Assembly: GCA_900473415.1 (NCBI GenBank)
Contig: UCLR01000032.1
Location: 322,990 to 386,989 of the forward strand
From: Hyphomicrobiales bacterium
GTDB lineage: Bacteria; Pseudomonadota; Alphaproteobacteria; Rhizobiales; Beijerinckiaceae
Direction of reading: 5' to 3'
Length of the DNA stretch: 64,000 bases
Both the position numbers and the translations under genes were made by a program. Of the stretch, positions 17,386 to 25,546 are shown one piece after another. Every line of letters starts with the position of its first letter. The stretch's first letter is position 1. The notes under the pieces were generated by a model. That model saw only the letters and a list, made by a program, of their open reading frames with translations. It was not told where the DNA came from and did no database searches.

Positions 17386-19116
17386 TCAGGAAACGGCAAG
17401 AGACATATCGAGCAGCTCAAGCGCGTCATCAAGCCAGAGCTGCCGCGCGCGGAAGCGCTGGACCTTGCCGCTCGTCGTCTTCGGCAGGGTGCCCGGCCTG
17501 ATCAGCGCGATCCGGGACATCGCCACCTCGTGATTCTCGACGATGGCGGCACGGATCGCCGCCTCGACCGCCGCGCGGTCCAGGGCATGGCGCTGAGTCC
17601 GCTCGACCTCCTGGACCAGCACGATCCGCTCGCCGCCCGTACCGTCCGGAACGGCGAATACCGCGCCATGGTCCCGCCGCAGCGCCGGATGCGCCGCGGC
17701 CGCTGTCGCCTCCAAATCCTGCGGATAATGGTTGACGCCGCGGATGATCAGCACGTCCTTCAGGCGCCCCACGACGAAAAGCCGCCCCTCCGCATCCAGA
17801 TCGCCGAGATCGCCGGTCCGCAGCCAGCCCGGTGCGGTCGCCTCCCCGGCGATCGCCGCGCGGAAGACCTGGTCGCTCTCCGCCGCTCGCCCCCAATAGC
17901 CCTGCGCGATGCTGGCGCCGCGCAGCCAGATCTCGCCGGCCTTCGCCTGCGGCAGGCGCTGCCGCGTCTCGGGATCGACGATGGCGATCTCGATGCCGTC
18001 GAGAGCGGGGCCGCAGGACACCATCTGCGCCGTGTCATCCTCCGAGCGGGGCGGCGCGATCTCCCGCGCCCGCAGGCTCTCGATGCTCGCGCCGCGCAGG
18101 ACGGCCCCCTCACATGGCGCCGCTGAGCTAACCATCAGCGTCGCCTCGGCCAGCCCATAGGATGGGTGCAGGCTCCCGGCACGAAACCCGTAGGGCTGGA
18201 AACAGGCGGCGAAGCGCTGCAGCGTCGCGGCCCGCAGCGGCTCGGCGCCGTTGATCGCCATGCGCCAGGCGCCCAAGTCGACACCCTCCATCTGATCCGC
18301 CCGGAAGCGGTCCACGCAGAGATCGTAGGCGAAGTTCGGCGCCGTGGCGGCCTGCGCCTCGAAACGGGCGATGCTGCGCAGCCAGCCGAGCGGCCTGTGC
18401 ATGAAGCCGGAGGGCGACATCAGCACGCTCGTGCCACCGCAAAAGAGCGGCAGCAGCAGGTTCATGATCAGGCCCATATCGTGATAGAGCGGCACCCAGC
18501 TGACATGCCGGAAGCCGGCATCGGCGTTCAGCCGCTGCTGCATCATCGAGAGATTGGCCAGCAGATTGCCATGCGTCACCATCACGCCGTGCGGCACGCG
18601 CGTCGATCCGGAGGTGTATTGCAGGAAGGCGAGCGTGTCGGAGCCGAGCCGCCTCTGCGGCGGCATGCTTGGCGCGGCACCTCCGAGCACGACGGAGACA
18701 TGCTCGATTCCGAGGCCGGCCAAATGCGTCAGGAAAGCCGGTTGCAGACCTCCCCACTCCCCTCCCGGCGTCAGGACGAGGCGCGGCGAGCAGTCGGCTA
18801 TGATCGCCGCGCTGGCGTCCGCACGCGCCGTCCGGCGCGGCGGCATGAGCGGAACGGCCACGAGCCCGGCCATCAGGCAGGCGAAATAGGAGACGACGAA
18901 TTCGAGCCCAGTCGGAAAGAGTAGCAGCGCTCGCTCCCCGGGTGGCGCTCGTTCGGCCAACTGGGCGGCCAGCGCGGCCGACTCCCGATACAGAGCTTCG
19001 AAGCTCAGCTCCGGCGCGCGCTCCTGGGCATCGGAGGCCAACACGACGGCCGGATGCTCCGCACGCCGCTGCGCGTGGCGAACTAACATCTCCGGCAGCG
19101 AAGAGACTTGTATCAC
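17386..19116 (-). CDS. Fatty acyl-AMP ligase / acyl-ACP synthetase
   Basis: A 576-aa adenylate-forming enzyme from GTG 19116 (ATG 19089 possible). A longer open frame upstream runs into the divergent gene and is rejected. Motifs: the P-loop YTSGSTRVPHGVMVTHGN, the VPLYHDMGL block typical of FAAL enzymes, SYGLAEATLMVS, WLRTGDLGDLD, and the C-terminal catalytic lysine in LPKTTSGKVQR. It activates a fatty acid as acyl-AMP and loads it on an ACP, here most likely the 81-aa ACP encoded immediately downstream. It starts about 200 bases from the divergent WcbI-like gene. Confidence 0.9.
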   Translation of the reverse strand: MIQVSSLPEMLVRHAQRRAEHPAVVLASDAQERAPELSFEALYRESAALAAQLAERAPPGERALLLFPTGLEFVVSYFACLMAGLVAVPLMPPRRTARADASAAIIADCSPRLVLTPGGEWGGLQPAFLTHLAGLGIEHVSVVLGGAAPSMPPQRRLGSDTLAFLQYTSGSTRVPHGVMVTHGNLLANLSMMQQRLNADAGFRHVSWVPLYHDMGLIMNLLLPLFCGGTSVLMSPSGFMHRPLGWLRSIARFEAQAATAPNFAYDLCVDRFRADQMEGVDLGAWRMAINGAEPLRAATLQRFAACFQPYGFRAGSLHPSYGLAEATLMVSSAAPCEGAVLRGASIESLRAREIAPPRSEDDTAQMVSCGPALDGIEIAIVDPETRQRLPQAKAGEIWLRGASIAQGYWGRAAESDQVFRAAIAGEATAPGWLRTGDLGDLDAEGRLFVVGRLKDVLIIRGVNHYPQDLEATAAAAHPALRRDHGAVFAVPDGTGGERIVLVQEVERTQRHALDRAAVEAAIRAAIVENHEVAMSRIALIRPGTLPKTTSGKVQRFRARQLWLDDALELLDMSLAVS

Positions 19117-19318
19117 GCCGCGTCCGCTCTCAGCCTCGCCCGACTGCAAGCGGTCCTTTTGAACAATCCAAACAGGTCGAATCCATGCCGGTCGCCGCGC
19201 GTTGCTGTCATGTCGCGCCAACCTTGCAAGAGGAGCGCGAACGAGGCAACTGTCGAGGCCAGCGCATGCCCGCGATCGTCTGTGGATGCGTGGCAACCGG
19301 GGCCCCGCAGAACAGCGC

Positions 19319-21067
19319 ATGACGAGCGTGACTTCTCTTTCGACAGCGCTTCCTTTCGGCGAACGCGACCTGCTGCCTCTCATGGAGGTGCAGGCTCCCG
19401 GCCGGCGGAACGAGGATGGAACCGTCTCCTGCCGGCTGCGCCCGCCGTTCTGCCAGTTCATGTACGGGCCCTTCCTGCGGCTGCCGCAGGGCCGGTACCG
19501 CCTGCGCTTCACCGCGCGGCCTGGAAGGGGGCTGCCAGGGCAGAATCCCGTGATGGGCGTCGATGTCATGGCGCAGAACCGCATCCTGCGGGGCTGGCGC
19601 GATTTTACGGCCGCCGAGTTGCGGACCGGCGAGCAATCCCTGCTGTTCGAGGTGCCGGAAGCGCTCGGCACGGGGTCCGGCAACGACGTCGGCTTCGAGT
19701 TCCGTTTCACGGCTTTCGGAAACCGGGAACTCCACATCACCAGGCTCACTCTGGCGCAAATGCCGGAGGAGGACCCCGCCCTCCCTATCGGGGAGATGAG
19801 TTGGCGCTTGCTCGGCCGCTGCCGACGCTTCCCCTGGCCCGGCGGCCTGACGATCTCGCCCTTGTCGATCGGCGCGTTGAAATTTGCGGCTCCCTGGACG
19901 CCGCTGCGTCTCCCGGCCGGCCATTTCAATCTCGAGCTCGCTTTCAGGGTCGCGAGGCTGCGCTCGCCCAAAAGCCCCGCCCTCGAGCTGCAGCTGGTCG
20001 ATCATCAGCAGCGCCTCATCGTCGCGAAGCGTTTTCTCGGCAGCGATCTCGATAGCGGCCGGCAGTCGATCCCCTTCACGATCCCGGCCGACCTCGGCTA
20101 TGACGCCGGAATGCCATCCCGGCTGCGCATCCAGATGCGCCATTTCGGCACCGTCCGGCTCAGGCTTGACGACCTGCGCATCGTGAAAATGCCTGGCGAG
20201 GCTTCCCAGGAGGTTGCGACTCCCGCGAGGCCCGCCGCTCCAGCCCGTTCGGCGCTCCGGAAGAACCTCCTCATTCTCGGCAACTGCCAGGCGGGCATCC
20301 TGGCGCGCTCCCTCGAAACGCACGGCGGCTTCGCCCGCCGGTTCCAGATTCGCCACCAGCCCCTTGAGCCCCAGCAGAACCAGCTGGAACAGGGCAGGCT
20401 CGACCTCGAAGCATGCGATGTCCTCCTGATCCAGGACATCAAGGAATGGGAGCAGTATCCTCTGCGGGATCATGTGCCGCCGCGGGCGCAGGTCCTGCGC
20501 TATCCTTGCCTGCGCTTCGCCTCGCTCTGGCCATTCGACGCGTTCAACGGTCCCGACGACAAGCTGGCGGTCGCCAAGGATCATCCCAACTACGAATTCA
20601 CCTATTTCGATGGCCTGCTCGCCCGGTTGCGGCGGGAGATTCCCGATCACGAGCAGCGCTTTCACGCCTATCGGGATCTCGCGATCGACGGCGTCCTCAA
20701 TCCGGTCCGCCTGCATGCCTTCGAGGAAAAGCGCCTTCTCGCCATGGACCGGAAATTCGACACCGGCATCGGCGCCTTCATCCTCGCCAACTTCCGCAAG
20801 CGCCAGATCTTCCACACCACCGCGCACCCCAACGGCCAGATCCTGAACATGCTGTTGGCCTATCTGGAGCGCGAGCTCGAGACGCGCTGCACCTACTGGT
20901 CTGCGCAACGGCTCGACAAGCTGCGCAATTTGCAGATCCCGGTTCATCCGCTTGTCGCGGAAAGGCTGGGCGTCACATGGGCCAATGCGTCGACCCGTTA
21001 CCAGTACCGCGGCGGGACAGTGAGCTGGGAAGAGTATTTTCGAAGGTATATTGCCTACTATGGGTAA
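19319..21067 (+). CDS. WcbI-like capsule protein with two N-terminal beta-sandwich modules
   Basis: A 582-aa protein from ATG 19319; an upstream ATG at 19202 is less likely, as it lies in the divergent promoter gap. The C-terminal half (about 313-582) begins with LLILGNCQAG, the hallmark of the WcbI family of capsule acyltransferase-like proteins that bind CoA, and contains ATG- and His-rich segments such as IFHTTAHPNGQILNMLLAYL. The N-terminal half carries two related beta-rich repeats, with MYGPFLRLPQGRYRLRF near residue 50 and a weaker copy, PWTPLRLPAGHFNLEL, near 210. The same module occurs in the proteins at 26.8 and 31.8 kb. WcbI-type activity suggests acylation of the capsule sugar; the module may bind glycan. 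Confidence 0.75.
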   Translation: MTSVTSLSTALPFGERDLLPLMEVQAPGRRNEDGTVSCRLRPPFCQFMYGPFLRLPQGRYRLRFTARPGRGLPGQNPVMGVDVMAQNRILRGWRDFTAAELRTGEQSLLFEVPEALGTGSGNDVGFEFRFTAFGNRELHITRLTLAQMPEEDPALPIGEMSWRLLGRCRRFPWPGGLTISPLSIGALKFAAPWTPLRLPAGHFNLELAFRVARLRSPKSPALELQLVDHQQRLIVAKRFLGSDLDSGRQSIPFTIPADLGYDAGMPSRLRIQMRHFGTVRLRLDDLRIVKMPGEASQEVATPARPAAPARSALRKNLLILGNCQAGILARSLETHGGFARRFQIRHQPLEPQQNQLEQGRLDLEACDVLLIQDIKEWEQYPLRDHVPPRAQVLRYPCLRFASLWPFDAFNGPDDKLAVAKDHPNYEFTYFDGLLARLRREIPDHEQRFHAYRDLAIDGVLNPVRLHAFEEKRLLAMDRKFDTGIGAFILANFRKRQIFHTTAHPNGQILNMLLAYLERELETRCTYWSAQRLDKLRNLQIPVHPLVAERLGVTWANASTRYQYRGGTVSWEEYFRRYIAYYG

Positions 21068-21666
21068 CCGTCTGGCCGCTCCCAGTTCAGCGGAAAAATC
21101 ACGTCGTTGTTTTGGCGATTGTGCTGAAGAAGTCGAAATTGCAGTGAGGCTGAAGCCCTGTTTCAGTTGTCATCGCGAAGGAGTTGCGGCGGATTACGCA
21201 TGAAAAGCCGTGGAGCAGAAAATTCTCTACTGTGAATTCAATTCGAAACGGTACGTACCGGCCGCTCGTCGGCTGCTTATGACAGATCGCTTGTTGACCT
21301 ATTCGGCATCCGATGGTCCTGACCCGTTTTGCAGCCCAGTGGCTATGGGCATGTTCCGCCACATCATCAATCATACGAGAATATCACAGAAGAACCATCG
21401 GCAAAATAGACTATTCTTGTCGAGAATAATATAAAATAGACAATAATACCTAGAATAAACACTAGAGATTTCCGCAAATCTTCGCAGGCTATGGCATAGA
21501 ATATGATGATTAGAATATAATATATTAGGTAATAATTTGTTTATATTATACACATGTAATTTTACGATCACAATTAAAGATAAACATCAGATAAATATAA
21601 ATTACAAATGCCAAACTCGACGCATGTCACGCGTAACAATTCTGAATCAAATCCAATTAAAGATAG
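21068..21666. other. AT-rich non-coding gap
   Basis: About 600 bases between the WcbI-like gene and the kpsM relic. From roughly 21370 to 21700 the DNA is strikingly AT-rich, in sharp contrast to the GC-rich neighbourhood, and has many stop codons in all frames. No protein family was recognised. Such segments in capsule loci often mark recombination joints or H-NS/MucR-type silenced promoter regions; neither can be shown here. Confidence 0.6.
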
Positions 21667-21863
21667 TTAATTGACGATAAACGTAGGTTTAATTATCAAA
21701 CATAAAAATCCAAAGCTCCCGCGACCGCATTTTGTCGTGATGCGACGGGTCATCAGGGCAGCGATGACCTGCGCTTGGATCCGAGGCGGGTGCCTAGCGT
21801 GGGCTCGGGAAGCGTCGAGTGTCTCTGCGGATCGGTAGATGTTATGGTGGAAGTTGGTTGCAT
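21667..21863 (-). pseudogene. Truncated, inverted kpsM relic
   Basis: On the minus strand the frame ending at the TAA at 21667 reads IQAQVIAALMTRR, then KCGRGSFGFL and LIIKPTFIV. This matches residues about 29-64 of the intact KpsM at 29420 (IQRDVIVALMTRN, KYGRGNLGFL, LIVEPTFLV) at roughly 22 of 36 positions. Upstream, a second frame starting MQPTS at 21863 reaches TRLG at the same distance from the match as MQSG...KRLS in the intact gene, implying a frameshift near 21783. The last codons are AT-rich and end in a stop; the remaining 200 or so residues are absent. It is a decayed duplicate in opposite orientation to the functional gene. Confidence 0.75.
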
Positions 21864-22019
21864 GATTTGCCCGAACCGGATGAACCAACGGAGAGCGCTG
21901 AAAGCACGCCCGTCGACACTTCCCGAAATCGATTGCGCGATCCCGACCAAAGATGCAAGACACGAACAAGGCGATCGGAAAGGCGTCGAACTCGTCGTGA
22001 AACTTTGCGCGAACTGCCA

Positions 22020-23321
22020 ATGCGTGATGCACTGAGGCGCCCGCGCCTGCTCCGCCTGCTCCCGTCGTTGCGTCCTCAGACGCCGCCGGCGACACGCCCC
22101 ACGGCCATCGCTCCGGGGAACTTCACGCCGCTCACCGAGGTGCGCCGTTTCGCCAGAGCGGCCGAGGACGGCTATGATCACGCCGCACTGAGGACGAAAC
22201 GCTGGTTCGACCTTGATCGCCGGTTTGGCTTTGCGCTGCTCGTGCTGGTTCCGACACTGGCGGCGTCCGTCTATTACGGCCTAATCGCGGCTGACCGCTT
22301 CGTCTCCCAGAGCCAGTTCGTACTGCGGAGCGCAGGCGCGGCAGACACGAGCGGCATCTCCGCGATGATCGCTTCGCAGGCGGGAGCTCTCGCGAGCGGC
22401 GGATTGTCCGTGGGCGGCGACCGCGACGCACAGGCGATCGCGACCTATATCGGCTCGCATGATGCCATGGCCGCCGCCGATCGCGCCGTCGACCTGCGCC
22501 AAGTCTTCGCCCGGCCGGAATCCGACTTCATCGCGCGCTATCCCGGCCCGGTGCGTCACGACACGAATTATGCGCTGTTTCGGTACTATGAGCACATGAC
22601 GTCGATTTCCTATGATTCCGCGACCGGCGTCATCAAGCTCTCCACCGAGGCCTTCCGGCCCGAAGACGCCAAGGCGATCAGCGAAGCGCTGATTGGCAGC
22701 GCCGAGGAGTTGGTCAACCGTATGGATCTGCGCGGCCGGCAGGACGCGATGCGAGCGGCGCGGGAACAGGTCGATTCAGCTCGCAGGCAGGTCGTGTTGG
22801 CGCAGGAGAAGCTGACGGAATTCCGGCTGCGCGAGCGGATGGTCGATCCGATCAAGATGAGCGCCGTCGTCATCGAATCGATCGCGCAGTTGGTTTCCCA
22901 GAGCGTCGGCCTCAAGGCCCAGCTGTCCGATCTCCTCAAGAACGCGCCCAGCAACCAGCAGGCGGCGGTGCTGAGAAACCAGATCGCTTCGCTGGATGAG
23001 CAGATTGCCGCGGAACAACGCAAACTCGCGGGACCGGCGGGTTCGCTATCGCCGACGCTGGCCGAGTACGCCCAACTCAACCTGCAAAGCGAGTTCGCCA
23101 ACCGCATCTATACGGGATCCATGGATCAGCTCGAAGCAACACGGGCTGAAGCGGCGCGTCAGCGCGCTTTCATTGAGCGGATTTCGGGGCCGACCCTGGC
23201 GGACTATAGCACGCAGCCAACGCGCGCCTTGATGGTGTTGCTGGTCCTTGCCGTCTCGTTGAGCGTCTGGATCATTCTGCGCGTCGTCATCCGAGACTCC
23301 CGAATGCATCACGGCCGATGA
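22020..23321 (+). CDS. kpsE: Capsule export inner-membrane protein KpsE/CtrB family, copy 1
   Basis: About 433 aa from ATG 22020; an in-frame start at 21819 would add an unlikely arginine-rich stretch that overlaps the kpsM relic. A first transmembrane helix (FGFALLVLVPTLAASVYYG), a long periplasmic region with probable coiled coil (about 215-370), and a C-terminal helix (ALMVLLVLAVSLSVWIIL) give the polysaccharide co-polymerase topology. It would link the KpsM/KpsT transporter to the outer-membrane protein KpsD/CtrA. Its stop overlaps the kpsT start by 4 bases (ATGA). A paralogue follows kpsT. Confidence 0.87.
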   Translation: MRDALRRPRLLRLLPSLRPQTPPATRPTAIAPGNFTPLTEVRRFARAAEDGYDHAALRTKRWFDLDRRFGFALLVLVPTLAASVYYGLIAADRFVSQSQFVLRSAGAADTSGISAMIASQAGALASGGLSVGGDRDAQAIATYIGSHDAMAAADRAVDLRQVFARPESDFIARYPGPVRHDTNYALFRYYEHMTSISYDSATGVIKLSTEAFRPEDAKAISEALIGSAEELVNRMDLRGRQDAMRAAREQVDSARRQVVLAQEKLTEFRLRERMVDPIKMSAVVIESIAQLVSQSVGLKAQLSDLLKNAPSNQQAAVLRNQIASLDEQIAAEQRKLAGPAGSLSPTLAEYAQLNLQSEFANRIYTGSMDQLEATRAEAARQRAFIERISGPTLADYSTQPTRALMVLLVLAVSLSVWIILRVVIRDSRMHHGR

Positions 23322-24082
23322 GCGCGTCTACGCTTTCGGGGGCGGACGAACGTCTTCCGCTGCTGCAGCGCCTGCGTGGATTTTGGCGAGATCGGGGGGA
23401 AGGGAGTGACGCCGGCCCCTCGCGTCATGTCGATGCGATCATCGCGGACGGCGTTATCAAGGAGTTCGACACGGAGATCGGCCGGCGCCGCGTGCTCAAT
23501 TCGATCTCTTTCGAAGTGCGGATGGGCGAGCGGCTTGCGATCTTGGGACGCAACGGCGCCGGCAAGTCAACCTTAATTAGCCTGCTCTGCGGGTTGCAGA
23601 TGCCGACGGCCGGCGTCATCTATCGCGGCCTCAGCATGTCCTGGCCGATCGCGATCGACGGGGCCGTCCAGGGTGAGATGACGGGGTATGACTATGCGCG
23701 GTTCATCCTGCGCATCTACGGCGCCCCGTTTGAGGAAAAATTCGACTACGTCCAGTCCTTCGCCGAAATCGGCCGCCAGATCCACATGCCCATGCGGTTC
23801 TATTCGACCGGGATGCGGGCGCGGCTCGCCTTTGCGTTGTCCTTTGCGATCGACTTCGATTGCATCCTAATCGACGAGGTCCTCGCGGTCGGCGATCCGC
23901 GCTTCCAGCAGCGCTGCCACGACGAATTATTCGTTCGCCGAAAGGATTGCGCCATGATCATCGCGATCCATGATAGCGGTTTCGTGCGCGAGCACTGCAC
24001 CTCGGCGCTCGTTCTCAAGCAAGGCCGTGGACGCGTCTTTCATGACGTCGAGTTCGCAACCGACATCTATCAGTCCCTCTAA
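23318..24082 (+). CDS. kpsT: Capsular polysaccharide ABC transporter ATPase
   Basis: A 254-aa ATPase with Walker A GRNGAGKST (77-85), a signature region YSTGMRARLAFALS, and Walker B CILIDEVLAVGD, which is the exact pattern of KpsT/CtrD/Wzt-type export ATPases. It has an N-terminal extension of about 40 residues relative to E. coli KpsT. It powers export of the lipid-linked polysaccharide with KpsM. It lies between two kpsE-type genes (overlap of 4 bases before, 9 bases gap after). Confidence 0.95.
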   Translation: MSASTLSGADERLPLLQRLRGFWRDRGEGSDAGPSRHVDAIIADGVIKEFDTEIGRRRVLNSISFEVRMGERLAILGRNGAGKSTLISLLCGLQMPTAGVIYRGLSMSWPIAIDGAVQGEMTGYDYARFILRIYGAPFEEKFDYVQSFAEIGRQIHMPMRFYSTGMRARLAFALSFAIDFDCILIDEVLAVGDPRFQQRCHDELFVRRKDCAMIIAIHDSGFVREHCTSALVLKQGRGRVFHDVEFATDIYQSL

Positions 24083-24091
24083 GATAGCTTC

Positions 24092-25261
24092 ATGCCGCAG
24101 CTAGTCACCTCGAAGACAGACCGGACCTCCTTAGACGGCACCATCCCACAGAGGCACGTGCGCCGGAGCCCGTCCCTGCGCACCGGTTTAATGTGGCTGA
24201 CCGTCCTGCTGCCGACGCTGTTGGCGACAGTCTATTATGGTCTTGTCGCCTCCGAGCGCTACGTCTCGGAGGCGCAGATCGTCGTCCGGCGAACCTCGGA
24301 CGAAGGTTCCAAGGGAGGGTTCGCCTCCTTCCTCCAATCGACCGGCATCGGCGGCCCAGACGACATCAGGGTTGTGCAGGCCTATATCTTATCTCGTGAT
24401 GCTGTCGGCGCGCTGCAGAGCCGGCTGCCTATCAAGGCGATATTCGGCCCGCCTGGCGCCGACTTCATCGCGCGCTGGCCCTCCTTGATCTACGGCGCCA
24501 CCGAAGAGGAACTCTACCGCCATTACCTGACTATGGTTTCGGCCGTCCCGAACCATGAGACAGGCGTGTTGACCATCGCCGTGCAGGCCTTTGATCCGTC
24601 ACATGCCAAGGAGATCACCGCGGCGCTTCTCGAACTTGCCGAGGCCATGGTCAATCGTCTTAACGAACGCGCCCAGAACGACAGCATCAGATCGGCAAAT
24701 GACGAGGTGTCGCGCAGCGAGGAGGCGCTGATTGCCAGCCAGATAGCACTAACGCGGTTCCGAAACCGGGAGATGATCCTCGATCCCGAGCGCAACGCCG
24801 CGCTGCTTTCTGAATTGATCGGCAAGCTGAACACCGAACTGGCTAGCACACTCGCCCAGATCTCGCAATTGAGGGAAAGTGCTCCAAACAATCCGCAACT
24901 GGGGCCGCTGAGCACGCATGCAGCATCTCTGAAGCAACAGATAGAGGCGCAACGCAACATCATATCATCAGCAGGCAGCGGCTTGGCCGACAAAGTTTCG
25001 GAATATGAGCGAGTTAACCTTCAGCAGCAATTTGCGGCGCGACGACTGGCCTCCGCTGTTGCCTCTCAGACGGTTGCGAAAGCCCACGCGCGGCGGCAGC
25101 AGATCTTCCTTGAACGCATCGTTGAGCCAAACCTCCCGGATAAATCCACGCTGCCCCGACGGCTTGTGAGTATTGTGACAGTCTTGGGTTGGTCCCTGCT
25201 GTTCTATCTAATCTGCTGGGTCGTCAGCGCAGGTGTCCGCGAGCACACGGCCTCGCATTAG
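24092..25261 (+). CDS. kpsE: Capsule export inner-membrane protein KpsE/CtrB family, copy 2
   Basis: A 389-aa paralogue of the protein encoded before kpsT: an N-terminal helix LMWLTVLLPTLLATVYYGLV aligns with the first copy, as do SERYVSEAQIVVRR, PPGADFIARWP and the terminal GWSLLFYLICWVV helix. The central part is coiled-coil-like. It is probably co-translated with kpsT. Two diverged copies could form a mixed oligomer or serve different polymers. DNA is slightly less GC-rich than copy 1. Confidence 0.87.
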   Translation: MPQLVTSKTDRTSLDGTIPQRHVRRSPSLRTGLMWLTVLLPTLLATVYYGLVASERYVSEAQIVVRRTSDEGSKGGFASFLQSTGIGGPDDIRVVQAYILSRDAVGALQSRLPIKAIFGPPGADFIARWPSLIYGATEEELYRHYLTMVSAVPNHETGVLTIAVQAFDPSHAKEITAALLELAEAMVNRLNERAQNDSIRSANDEVSRSEEALIASQIALTRFRNREMILDPERNAALLSELIGKLNTELASTLAQISQLRESAPNNPQLGPLSTHAASLKQQIEAQRNIISSAGSGLADKVSEYERVNLQQQFAARRLASAVASQTVAKAHARRQQIFLERIVEPNLPDKSTLPRRLVSIVTVLGWSLLFYLICWVVSAGVREHTASH

Positions 25262-25546
25262 GGTTGAGACTCAACGCAGCCAACACTGGCCCGACCGAAC
25301 ATCATCATGAGGCACTCGACTCGGAAAGGACCATGACCCCGGCGATGACGGCGCGAAATCTCAGGTTTACAGGCCCCCGCAATTAAATGCTCGAAACATA
25401 GTAAGGTCGATGGATGCCGACGAAGTCGCAAACTGCCACTCCTGCGACAGCTATCAACAGCTAACATCACACGAGATACTTGTGGGTCTCGCGCTTACCC
25501 GCTAAAGGGGCTCGGTTATATCTGCCTCCTCCGCGGGATAGATTAC

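Noticed and set aside
17103-17432. A 109-aa minus-strand frame overlapping the ACP gene
   Set aside because: It is the second frame over the ACP gene; the 81-aa frame contains the phosphopantetheine motif.
19208-20947. A 579-aa minus-strand frame
   Set aside because: It is antisense to the WcbI-like gene, whose GNCQ motif and beta-module repeats support the plus strand. The antisense product is repetitive and charged.
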